DNA from: an uncultured Pseudomonas sp.
Lineage (GTDB): Bacteria; Pseudomonadota; Gammaproteobacteria; Pseudomonadales; Pseudomonadaceae
Assembly (NCBI GenBank): GCA_943914515.1
Contig: CALUCI010000072.1
Span: forward strand, 1-23,449
Reading direction: 5' to 3'
Length of the DNA stretch: 23,449 nucleotides
Shown: piece by piece, positions 15,629-23,449 of the stretch
How positions within the stretch are numbered: the first letter of the stretch is position 1
How the letters are laid out: every line of letters begins with the position of its first letter
Made by a program: the position numbers and the translations under genes
Notes under the pieces: generated by a model
Database searches by the model: none
The model's input: the letters and a program-made list of their open reading frames with translations, nothing else
What the model was told of the DNA's origin: nothing

Positions 15629-18430
15629 CTACGCTCCTGATGACTCAATGTGCTCAATGAAAAGATTCACGGGAAAGCGCTCCAGCGCAGTGTTCAGCCA
15701 CAACTCCCGGGAGCCGGGCTCCTTGTTGGTTGTGACTGCGCGCTGTTCGAAAAGTCCCGTGCAGTTGGCAGTGGACAAGGTGAACGGCAGCACCACCCTT
15801 GTGTCGCCCCAGTTCTGCGCCGGGATCAGGGGGTGTGCGCTGTTGCCGAGCAGGTCGCTGGCAAGGCGGGGAACGATGACGATGGCGCGTTGTTCGTCGC
15901 CGATGCGGGCGAACGCCAGCACCTTGTGCGCCTGACTGCCGTGCACCGGCAGCGCCAGCCAGTCACCGCGCAGGAACAACTCGGGGAACTGTCGGCGGCG
16001 TTCCAGCACCTGGGCGATCAAGGCCTGTTTGATCCGCCCGTCACGCCAGCCGGCGAGCAACTGTTGCGGGCTCTGGCTGTCGTCGAGCGCCTGGCGTCGG
16101 GCGGCGTAATCCACCGGACGGCGGTTGTCCGGATCGACCAGGGAGAAGTCCCAGAATTCGTTGCCCTGGTACAGGTCCGGCACGCCCGGCGCGGTCATCC
16201 GCAACAGGCATTGCACAAGGCTGTTGAGCGCGCCGGGGCAGGCCAGTGCCAGCGCCGCATCGGCCAGCGAGCGGCGCAGTTGCTGGCATTGATCGTCCAG
16301 TAGCACGGCATCGAGAAATGCTGCGCAGGCGTCTTCATAGCTGCTGTTGGGTGCGCTCCAGGCACTGCGCAGCTTGGCTTCGCGCAGCGCCTTGCGTTGC
16401 CACTCGTGGAGGCGTTCGGCGTAGCTGCGCAGCGCCAGTTGATCGTCATGGCGAAGGTCCAGCGGCCAGCTACCAAGCAGGGTCTGGTAGAGCATCAGTT
16501 CATCGCCCGGCGACGGCGCCGGGCCGTCTGGCAACTGGCTGCGCAGCGGTGCGGCCAGCTCGCGCCAGTGTTCGATGCGGCTGGCGTACCAGTCGCTGCG
16601 CTCGCTGATCACCGCCAGCCGCGCGCGCAGGTCTTCGCCGCGCTTGTGGTCGTGGGTGGCGGTGGCCAGCAGGTTGTCGGGGAATGTCGCCAGGCGCTGC
16701 TGGCTGGCGGCATGGAAGTCCGCCACCGGTGCGCTGAAACGCTCGGCGTCGAAGCCGACATCGTTGCGCGACAGCAACACCGCCGAGCGATAGAACGCGG
16801 TGTCTTCCACGGCTTTGGCGGCGGTGGGCGAGGTCAGTTGCTGGAACCGCACGCAGGCATGGCGCAGGTGCTTGCGCGACCTGCCCGCCGGCAGCCGGCG
16901 CCAGGGCGCGCCGCCGAGCCAGTGCTGGAGATGATCGAGCACGCCGGCATCGGCATCGCCGAGGCTGGCCCGGGCGTTTTCCAGGGCCTGCTGAAAGAAG
17001 CCTTCGTCCTGCTCCGGGCGCCCGCAGGCGTTGATGTAGGTGCGGTACACCGGGTAATGCTCGACCAGCGCCTGCAGCGCGCGGCGTATCGCGCCGAAGG
17101 TCAGATCGCGGGTCATCACGTCGTCGCGGGCGACCTGCAACAGCGCCTGCGCCACCGACTCGAAGTCGCCGGCGAGGGTGCCTTGCAACACCAGTTGCCG
17201 GGCCTGGCGCAGTTCGTCGACAAAGGCCGGACGTTCGCTGACATCGAGCCAGAGGCGGGTCAGGGTGTCTTCACCGGCCGGGTCATGTTGCAGCAACGAC
17301 ACCTGATTCATGAATTCGTAGCCGGTGGTGCCGTCTACCAGCCAGTCGCGGTGCAGGGTTTCACCCGGACCGAGGATCTTCTCGACGTAGATCGGCAGGT
17401 GTTCCAGCGCGGCGGACAGCGGCCGTTGCGCCAGCAGCGCGGTGGTCCGCCGGCGCAGCTTGCGGCAATAGCCGCGTGGGTCGGCGAGGCCGTCGATATG
17501 GTCGATGCGCAGGCCGTCCACCAGGCCACTGGCGATCAGTTCGAAGACCTTGCCGTGGGTCGCCTCGAACACGGTAGGCCGCTCGACCCGCAGGCCGCCC
17601 AGTTCGTTGACGTCGAAGAAGCGCCGCCAGTTGATGTCATCCGCTGCGGTGCGCCAACTGGCCAGGCGGTAGTGCTGGCGTTCGAGCAGGCCGTGCAGGC
17701 GAGTGAAACCGCCCGGATTGCGGCCGTCGAAGCCTTCGAGCAGGCGTTCGATCTCCACCGCCACCTGGGCCAGCCGGGCGAGGTCTTGCAGTTCCCGGTG
17801 CGGCGCTTCGGCGGCGTTTGCGTCCGGCAATGCGGCGCAACGCCCGGCGAGGTCGCGCAGGCTCGCCAACTGGCTGGCAGCGAGGATCAGCGCATAGTCA
17901 GGCGGGCTGACGGGAAAACGGTGTTCGTGGTGGAGCACCATGAAGCGCCCGCTGGCGGCGTCGAAACGCAGCGGCGCGGCACCGTCCTGCAGCACCTTGC
18001 CGTAGTCGTCGGCGAGGAACGGCAGCAGCAACTGGCCTTCGAGCAACGGGTCGGGGGAGTGCCACTGGATATCGAAAAACTCCGCATAGCGGCTGCGGCG
18101 GCCCCAGGCCAGCAGGTCTTGCCACCAGGGGTTGTGCTCGCCGCCCACCGCCATGTGGTTGGAGACGATATCGAGGATCAGCCCCATGCCGTGCTGGCGC
18201 AGCGCGGTGACCAGGCGCTGCAGCGCCGCCTCGCCGCCCAGTTCCGGGTTGACCCGGCTCGGGTCGACCACATCGTAGCCATGGCGTGAGCCGGGCCGGG
18301 CGTGCAGCAGCGGTGAGGCGTAGACATGGCTGATGCCCAGGCGGGCGAAGTAGGGCACCAGCGGCACTGCGTCGTCGAGGGTGAAATCAGCGTGAAACTG
18401 CAGGCGCAGGGTCGCGGTCACGGGGTTCAT
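15629..18430 (-). CDS. treY: Maltooligosyl trehalose synthase TreY (GH13_26), 933 aa
   Basis: TreY turns the reducing-end alpha-1,4 bond of a maltodextrin into an alpha,alpha-1,1 bond, giving maltooligosyl-trehalose. Its barrel starts at once (ATLRLQFHADFTLDDAVPLVPYFARLGISHVYASPLL). Next come GSRHGYDVVDPSRVNPELGG, DIVSNHMA, the nucleophile segment VDGLRIDHIDGL (Asp310) and acid/base IYVEKILGPGE (Glu350). Later TATHDHKRGEDLRARL and MTAPGVPDLYQGNEFWDFSLVDPDNRRPVDY are TreY hallmarks. The length is normal for the family. The ATG overlaps the malQ stop by 4 bases (ATGA). It acts with TreZ, two genes upstream. Confidence 0.98.
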   Translation of the reverse strand: MNPVTATLRLQFHADFTLDDAVPLVPYFARLGISHVYASPLLHARPGSRHGYDVVDPSRVNPELGGEAALQRLVTALRQHGMGLILDIVSNHMAVGGEHNPWWQDLLAWGRRSRYAEFFDIQWHSPDPLLEGQLLLPFLADDYGKVLQDGAAPLRFDAASGRFMVLHHEHRFPVSPPDYALILAASQLASLRDLAGRCAALPDANAAEAPHRELQDLARLAQVAVEIERLLEGFDGRNPGGFTRLHGLLERQHYRLASWRTAADDINWRRFFDVNELGGLRVERPTVFEATHGKVFELIASGLVDGLRIDHIDGLADPRGYCRKLRRRTTALLAQRPLSAALEHLPIYVEKILGPGETLHRDWLVDGTTGYEFMNQVSLLQHDPAGEDTLTRLWLDVSERPAFVDELRQARQLVLQGTLAGDFESVAQALLQVARDDVMTRDLTFGAIRRALQALVEHYPVYRTYINACGRPEQDEGFFQQALENARASLGDADAGVLDHLQHWLGGAPWRRLPAGRSRKHLRHACVRFQQLTSPTAAKAVEDTAFYRSAVLLSRNDVGFDAERFSAPVADFHAASQQRLATFPDNLLATATHDHKRGEDLRARLAVISERSDWYASRIEHWRELAAPLRSQLPDGPAPSPGDELMLYQTLLGSWPLDLRHDDQLALRSYAERLHEWQRKALREAKLRSAWSAPNSSYEDACAAFLDAVLLDDQCQQLRRSLADAALALACPGALNSLVQCLLRMTAPGVPDLYQGNEFWDFSLVDPDNRRPVDYAARRQALDDSQSPQQLLAGWRDGRIKQALIAQVLERRRQFPELFLRGDWLALPVHGSQAHKVLAFARIGDEQRAIVIVPRLASDLLGNSAHPLIPAQNWGDTRVVLPFTLSTANCTGLFEQRAVTTNKEPGSRELWLNTALERFPVNLFIEHIESSGA

Positions 18431-20493
18431 TGGTCACGCTCCCAGGCTTGTTCGCGGGCCTGGGCCAGCAGTTCCAGACGCCGCGCGGCGTCGCTGTCGT
18501 CGAGCAGATCGCGGGCCAGCAGGGTGAAGCGCCGTTGCCAGTTGGGGTGGCCGTCGACGGTGCCGGGCAGGTTGGGCTGTTCGTCCACCCCGAGCAGGTC
18601 TTCCAGCGGCAGCAGCACCAGCGGCGCCCGGGTGTGGCCGAGCAGGCGCACGCTGGCGTCGATGGCATCGGCGTCTTCGCTGACGGGCTGCGGGTAGTTG
18701 CGTTGCAGCAGTTGCCGCAGGCCGCGGATTTCCTCCTGGCGGGTTTCGCGCCAGTGCCGTTCGGTCAGCGTATCGATCAGCTCCAGGCGCTGGTTCCACT
18801 CGATATCCCGCGCGGCCAGCCAGCCGGCCAATGGCGGCAGGTCGTGGGTGCTGGTGGTCGCCAGGGCGTCGTCCGGCCAGTCGAGAATGGCCTTGAAGTG
18901 GCCGGGCGGGTCTTGTTCGAAGAGCAGCACGCGCATGCCGAGAATGCCCCGCGCGGCGAGTTTCTCGCGCAGGCCCGCGGGCACGGTGCCGAGGTCTTCG
19001 CCGAGCACGATGGCGCGGTGCCGCTGCGACTCCAGGGCCAGCAGGCGCAGGAGGTCGTCGAGCGGGTAGTTCAGGTAGGCGCCGGCGCTGGCGTGCTCGC
19101 CGTGGGGGATCAGCCACAGCCGTTGCAGGCCCATGACGTGGTCGATTCGCAGGCCACCGGCATGGGCGAAGTTGGCCCGCAGCATTTCGATGAAGGCGCG
19201 GTAGCCGTTGCGCCGCAGCCCTTGCGGGGAAAACGCGCAGATGCCCCAGTTCTGCCCGGCGCGGTTGAGGATGTCCGGTGGCGCGCCGACGTGCAGGTCG
19301 GCCAGCAACTCGTCCTGGCGGCTCCAGGCCTGGCTGCCGGCGCCATCGGCGCCCACCGCGAGGTCGGCGATCAGGCCGACGGCCATGCCCTGACCACGCG
19401 CGGCATGCTGCGCGCGTTCCAGGCCGCGGCTCACCAGCCACTGGCAGAAGGCGTAGTACTCGATGGCAGCAGGGTAGTGGTCGGCGAAATGCGCGACCTC
19501 GGTACTGCGCGGATCGCGCCAGCCGTCCCACCAGCGTCGCCAGTCCTGGCTGCTGCCTTTGACGGCGGCGGCATCCAGCAGGGCTTCGTAGCGGCAATGG
19601 TCTTCCAGCGCCTGGCCACCCGCCTTGCGAAAACTGTTGAAGTCTTCGTGCAGCGGGTGATCGCCACGGCTGAAGTCGCGGTACAGCAGGCGCAGCAGCT
19701 TTTGCTTGGCGCTGGCCGCGCGTGGCCAGTCGATCAGCGCCAGTTGCTCCAGTTCGTCGAATGGCAGGTCGAGGCTGTCCCGCGCCATGCGCACGGCGCG
19801 CTCGCCCAGCAGCACTTCCGGGCTGGCGTAGAGGCTGTTGAGGAACAGCCGGCTGGACGGCGAATAGGGGCTGTAGCGCCCGGTGTCGGCGCTGAACATC
19901 GCGTGCATCGGGCTGATCGCCAGGGCATCGGCACCGCGTTCGGCGGCGGCGCGGGCCAGGGCTTCCAGCGCCAGGCAGTCGCCGAAGCCGCCATCGCCTG
20001 GGCGACGCAGGCTGTAGAGCTGGGCACTGATGCCCCAGCAGCGCGGGGCGCGGGTGTCTTGTGCATCTTCGAGGGTGAAGCAGCGTTGCGGGGCGACGGC
20101 GAGGGTGAAGCCCTGGCCATTGATGGTCAGGCGGTGATAACCGATCGGCAGCTCGCCGGGCAGGCCACCATGGGGGTCGAGGCGCAGCGCCTGTTCGCTG
20201 CCGTCTTCGAGGGCGGCGTGGCACAGGCTGCCGCCGTCGAACCAGCGCGACAGATCAAGGCGTTGCTCGACATCTGCGGTGAGCAGCGGCGGCAGGTGGC
20301 GGGAGTCTTCGGCCTGGGCCAGCGCCGTCAGGCTGGCACGGATGCTGGCGGCGTCTTCGGCCGGGTGGCCGAGGGCGGCGAGCAGGGTACGCAGGTGCGG
20401 TTCGCTGACCTGCTGTGCTTTGCCGTTGGCGTCGATCCAGTCCACGGCCAGGCCCGCGTGGCGGGCCAGTTCGAGCAATTGCGGGTCACTCAT
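18427..20493 (-). CDS. malQ: 4-alpha-glucanotransferase MalQ (GH77), 688 aa
   Basis: MalQ (amylomaltase) moves glucan segments between maltodextrins, lengthening short chains so that TreY or GlgX products can be reused. The N-terminal extension (about 1-145) is typical of the long bacterial form. The GH77 barrel begins at RCWGISAQLYSLRRPGDGGFGD. Motifs: ISPMHAMFSADTGRYSPYSPSSRLFLN, GGLRIDHVMGL (nucleophile Asp451), IVLGEDLGTVP (acid/base Glu499), TTSTHDLPPLAGW (Asp551), and LEDLLGVDEQPNLPGTVDGHPNW near the end. Start and stop overlap treZ and treY by 4 bases each (ATGA), indicating one tightly coupled transcript. Confidence 0.98.
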   Translation of the reverse strand: MSDPQLLELARHAGLAVDWIDANGKAQQVSEPHLRTLLAALGHPAEDAASIRASLTALAQAEDSRHLPPLLTADVEQRLDLSRWFDGGSLCHAALEDGSEQALRLDPHGGLPGELPIGYHRLTINGQGFTLAVAPQRCFTLEDAQDTRAPRCWGISAQLYSLRRPGDGGFGDCLALEALARAAAERGADALAISPMHAMFSADTGRYSPYSPSSRLFLNSLYASPEVLLGERAVRMARDSLDLPFDELEQLALIDWPRAASAKQKLLRLLYRDFSRGDHPLHEDFNSFRKAGGQALEDHCRYEALLDAAAVKGSSQDWRRWWDGWRDPRSTEVAHFADHYPAAIEYYAFCQWLVSRGLERAQHAARGQGMAVGLIADLAVGADGAGSQAWSRQDELLADLHVGAPPDILNRAGQNWGICAFSPQGLRRNGYRAFIEMLRANFAHAGGLRIDHVMGLQRLWLIPHGEHASAGAYLNYPLDDLLRLLALESQRHRAIVLGEDLGTVPAGLREKLAARGILGMRVLLFEQDPPGHFKAILDWPDDALATTSTHDLPPLAGWLAARDIEWNQRLELIDTLTERHWRETRQEEIRGLRQLLQRNYPQPVSEDADAIDASVRLLGHTRAPLVLLPLEDLLGVDEQPNLPGTVDGHPNWQRRFTLLARDLLDDSDAARRLELLAQAREQAWERDQ

Positions 20494-22283
20494 GGGGCAG
20501 GCTCCGCTGCAGAGGTTGGATTCAGACTGACCACGGCGCTGAAGGGGGGCAGAACGCCGGGTGCCTGCACTGCTTCAGTGCATGTTTTGCTGGAGTGGAA
20601 CAACAGGTGATGAGCGTCCGGCAGGTGCCACGGCACGCTCTGCGCGCCGAGGTTGAGGTCGATGCGCAGTTCGCTGCGATTGCCCAGGCGCCAGCGTGCG
20701 CTGACCGCCTTGTCGCCGATCACCGCGCAGCCCAGGGCGACAGCACCGTCGAGGTACGGCACCAGATGCTGGCGACGCAGGGTCAGCAGGTGCCGGTAGA
20801 AGTCTTCCCATGCTGCGCTGTGCGGATTGCGTCCGGGGCGCGAGGCAAGGAAGGTCTGCGTGGCATTGGGGTCGGGGATCCGTTGCCGCTGCTCGGCATC
20901 GGCAAACGCGGCAAAGCCCTTGAACTCGGCGCGCCGGCCTTCGCGCACGGCATCGGCGAGTTGCTCGTGGTGGTCGGTGAAGAACAGGAACGGCTGCTCG
21001 CTGGCCCATTCATCGCCCATGAACAGCAGCGGGATCATGGGCGAGAGCAGCAGCAGCGTGGTGGCGGCGCGCAGCGCTTGCGGGCTGCACAGCGCCGGCA
21101 GGCGTTCGCCTAGGGCGCGGTTGCCGGTCTGGTCGTGGTTCTGCAGGAACAGCACGAACGCGCTCGGTGGCAGGTGGGCGCTGGGCTCACCACGCGGCTG
21201 GCCGTGGCGGTCGGCTTCGCCCTGGTAGACGAAACCCTGGCTCAGGCCGCGGGCCAGACGTTGCGTCGGCTGCTCGGTGAAGTCGGCGTAATAGCCTTCC
21301 TGCTCGTCGGTGAGCAGCACATGCAGGGTGTTGTGCCCGTCATCGTTCCATTGTCCATCGAAGCATTGCCCCTCGACGCCGGGATCGAGCAGGTGCGCCT
21401 GATTGAACTCGTTTTCCAGTACCAGCCAGCAGTGGCGGTCCGCCGCACAGTGTTGGCGCACCGCCGTGGACAGTGCCCGCAGAAAGCCCGGGTCGCCGAT
21501 GGCGTGCACCGCATCCAGGCGTAGGCCGTCGAAGCGGTAGTCGTTGAGCCACATCAGGGCGTTTTCGATGAAGAAGTCCCGCACTTCGCTGCGGCGGAAG
21601 TCGATGGCCGCGCCCCAGGGCGTCTGCCGGTCTTCGCGAAAGAATTCTCCGGCGTAGCGGTGCAGGTAGTTGCCGTCCGGGCCGAAGTGGTTGTAGACCA
21701 CGTCGAGCAGCACCATCAGACCGAGGCCGTGGGCCTGGTCGATCAACGCCATGAGTTCGTCCGGCGAGCCGTAGCTGCTCTGTGGCGCGAACGGCAGGAC
21801 GCCGTCGTAGCCCCAGTTGCGCTCACCGGGAAACTGCCCGATGGGCATCAGTTCGATGGCGGTGATGCCCAGCTCGGCCAGCCGCGGCAGTTCGCGCATC
21901 ACCCCGGCGTAGCCGCCGAGCAGGCCGACGTGCAGCTCCTGGATCACCGCTTCGGACCAGGGCCGGCCGCGCCAGTCGGGGTTGCGCCAGTGGAAACGCT
22001 GCGGCGCGATGACCTGGCTGGGGCCGTGGACGCCCTGGGGTTGCGAGCGCGAGGCAGGGTCGGGAACTGACAGCTCGGCGTCGATGCGATAGCGGTACAG
22101 GCTGCCTGGCGGACAACGCCGTAGCAGGCGAAACCAGCCATCGGCCTCGGGGGCCATGCTGAACGTGGCGCCATCCAGTTCCAGTTCGACGCTGCGGGCA
22201 TCCGGCGCCCACAGCGCGAAGCGGGTGCGCTGGCCGTCCTCGACCAGCGCCCCATGGGTGAAACGCAGGGGCAGTGCCGCCAT
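20490..22283 (-). CDS. treZ: Maltooligosyl trehalose trehalohydrolase TreZ (GH13_10), 597 aa
   Basis: TreZ splits maltooligosyl-trehalose, freeing trehalose and a shorter maltodextrin. An N-terminal beta domain (about 1-90, RFALWAPDARSVELELDG) precedes the barrel. Motifs: VIQELHVG, GITAIELMPIGQFPGERNWGYDGV, VVYNHFGPDGNYL, FDGLRLDAVHAI (nucleophile Asp257), LVLENEFN (acid/base Glu290), QWNDDGHNTLHV and FLQNHDQTGNRA (Asp384), then FMGDEWASEQPFLFFTDH. The length fits TreZ. It starts 3 bases after the glgA stop and overlaps malQ by 4 bases. Both TreY and TreZ are intact, so the glucan-to-trehalose route is complete. Confidence 0.98.
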   Translation of the reverse strand: MAALPLRFTHGALVEDGQRTRFALWAPDARSVELELDGATFSMAPEADGWFRLLRRCPPGSLYRYRIDAELSVPDPASRSQPQGVHGPSQVIAPQRFHWRNPDWRGRPWSEAVIQELHVGLLGGYAGVMRELPRLAELGITAIELMPIGQFPGERNWGYDGVLPFAPQSSYGSPDELMALIDQAHGLGLMVLLDVVYNHFGPDGNYLHRYAGEFFREDRQTPWGAAIDFRRSEVRDFFIENALMWLNDYRFDGLRLDAVHAIGDPGFLRALSTAVRQHCAADRHCWLVLENEFNQAHLLDPGVEGQCFDGQWNDDGHNTLHVLLTDEQEGYYADFTEQPTQRLARGLSQGFVYQGEADRHGQPRGEPSAHLPPSAFVLFLQNHDQTGNRALGERLPALCSPQALRAATTLLLLSPMIPLLFMGDEWASEQPFLFFTDHHEQLADAVREGRRAEFKGFAAFADAEQRQRIPDPNATQTFLASRPGRNPHSAAWEDFYRHLLTLRRQHLVPYLDGAVALGCAVIGDKAVSARWRLGNRSELRIDLNLGAQSVPWHLPDAHHLLFHSSKTCTEAVQAPGVLPPFSAVVSLNPTSAAEPAP

Positions 22284-22286
22284 GGT

Positions 22287-23449
22287 TCACCCCCGGTTGC
22301 ACGTGGCGCGTTCGACCAGTTCCTCGTACAGCCGGGCGTAGGGTTCCACCGCCTGGCACCAGTTGAAGGGTTGGGTCATGGCCAGGCAGCGCATGGCGTT
22401 GAGCAGCGGCTTTTTCTCGAAGATGTAGAACGCCCGTCGCAGGGCCTCGCGATAGCTGTCCACGGTGGACTCGTCGAACAGAAAACCGGTGACGCCGTTC
22501 TCGATGGTGTCGGCCAGGCCGCCGGTGTTACGCGCCACCGGCAGTGAGCCGAAGCGCTGCGCGTACATCTGGCTCAGGCCGCACGGCTCGTAGCGCGATG
22601 GCATGAGCAGGAAATCGCTGCCGGCGAACATGCGCCGGGCATCGGTCTCGTTGAAGCCGATGCGCACGCCGACCCGGCCGGGGAAGCGCAGCGCCAGCTC
22701 GCGCATGGCCTGTTCTTCTTCGGGCTCGCCCCGGCCGATGATCGCCAGTTGGCCGCCTTGTTCGACGATGAACTCGGCAACGCCCAGGGTCAGGTCGAGA
22801 CCTTTCTGGTAGACCAGGCGCGACACCACGGCGAACAACGGTCCGCTGGAGGCATCGAGGCCGAACAGATCACGGACCTGGCTGGCGTTGGCCGCCTTGC
22901 CGTCCCAGTCGTTGAGGCCGAAACGGTGCTCCAGGTGATGGTCGGTGGCAGCGTTCCAGCTTTCGTCGATACCGTTCGGAATGCCGCTGAGCAGGCCTTG
23001 CTGGGCCTTGCTGGCGAGAAAGCCGTCCAGCCCGCAGCCGAACGCCGGGGTGGTGATCTCCCGGGCGTAGGTGGCGCTGACGGTGGTGATATGGCTGGAG
23101 TAGGCCAGGCCGGCCTTGAGGAACGACAACTTGCCGTAGAACTCCATGCCTTCCTGTTGCAGGGCGTGCTCGGGGATTGCCAGCTCCGGGCAGCAGGCAC
23201 GGCTGACCACGCCCTGATAGGCCAGGTTGTGGATGGTGAACAGGGTCGGGGTGCTCAGGCCGCGCCAGTGCATGTAGGCCGGGGCCAGGCCTGCGGGCCA
23301 GTCATGGGCGTGGACCAGGTCCGGAGTCCAGTGGACCATGCCTTCGCCTGCGGCGATCTCGGCGGCGGCCAGGCCCAGGCGGGCGAAGCGGATGTGGTTG
23401 TCGGGCCAGTCGCGGCCATTGTTGGCGCCGTAGGGCGTGCCTTCGCGCT
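22287..23449 (-). CDS. glgA: Glycogen synthase GlgA (GT5), 3' part (5' end outside window)
   Basis: GlgA adds glucose from ADP-glucose to alpha-1,4-glucan. The minus-strand frame is open to the right edge, where it reads REGTPYGANNGRDWPDNHIRFARLGLAAAE. It continues through VHAHDWPAGLAPAYM, TIHNLAYQG, ITTVSATYAREI, LSGIPNGID, SRLVYQKGLDL, LMPSRYEPCGLSQMYAQRFGSLPVARNTGGLADT, and ends at EELVERATCNRG. About 387 residues of a usual 480-520 are present; the N-terminal KxGG loop and start lie outside. It is the first visible gene of the operon. No glgC (ADP-glucose supply) is in the window. Confidence 0.97.
   Translation of the reverse strand, partial: REGTPYGANNGRDWPDNHIRFARLGLAAAEIAAGEGMVHWTPDLVHAHDWPAGLAPAYMHWRGLSTPTLFTIHNLAYQGVVSRACCPELAIPEHALQQEGMEFYGKLSFLKAGLAYSSHITTVSATYAREITTPAFGCGLDGFLASKAQQGLLSGIPNGIDESWNAATDHHLEHRFGLNDWDGKAANASQVRDLFGLDASSGPLFAVVSRLVYQKGLDLTLGVAEFIVEQGGQLAIIGRGEPEEEQAMRELALRFPGRVGVRIGFNETDARRMFAGSDFLLMPSRYEPCGLSQMYAQRFGSLPVARNTGGLADTIENGVTGFLFDESTVDSYREALRRAFYIFEKKPLLNAMRCLAMTQPFNWCQAVEPYARLYEELVERATCNRG

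Overview
The window is high-GC DNA from a Pseudomonas, most likely of the fluorescent / P. putida-type group. This is inferred from the glycogen-trehalose gene order, the iron-starvation sigma / FecR / TonB-receptor modules, and the intergenic REP-like palindromes built on a GTAGGAGCGGG or GTGGGAGCCGG core. It was read by eye; no database search was made.

Layout. (1) 1-758, plus: 3' end of glgB (branching enzyme). (2) 759-2381: REP-like repeats, a minus-strand gene for an unrecognised membrane protein (1044-2066), more REP, then an iron-regulated promoter region. (3) 2382-6413, plus: first cell-surface-signalling (CSS) module: ECF sigma factor, FecR anti-sigma/sensor, and a FhuA-like TonB receptor with a signalling domain. 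(4) 6423-8601: a WYL-type regulator (minus) divergent from an unrecognised 337-residue protein (plus), with a palindrome between them. (5) 8602-8853: REP cluster. (6) 8854-12934, minus: second CSS module, with an FpvA-like receptor, FecR and sigma, and an odd 17-bp-periodic repeat between fecR and the receptor. (7) 13098-23449, minus: tightly packed operon glgA-treZ-malQ-treY-DUF2934-glgX, with glgA running off the right edge.

How it works together. GlgA, GlgB, GlgX and MalQ build, branch, debranch and remodel alpha-1,4-glucan. TreY and TreZ convert glucan chain ends to trehalose. The small DUF2934 protein sits inside this operon with an unknown role. The roughly 12 kb between glgB and glgX instead carries two complete siderophore uptake/signalling systems plus the WYL pair. 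From memory, P. putida KT2440 has only a couple of genes between its glgX and glgB, so this stretch looks like an accessory insertion into a conserved sugar locus.

The least explained parts are the WYL/unknown pair with its intergenic palindrome, the 17-bp repeat array, the membrane protein at 1044-2066, and the DUF2934 protein. No tRNA, rRNA, CRISPR array, transposase or plasmid origin was seen.
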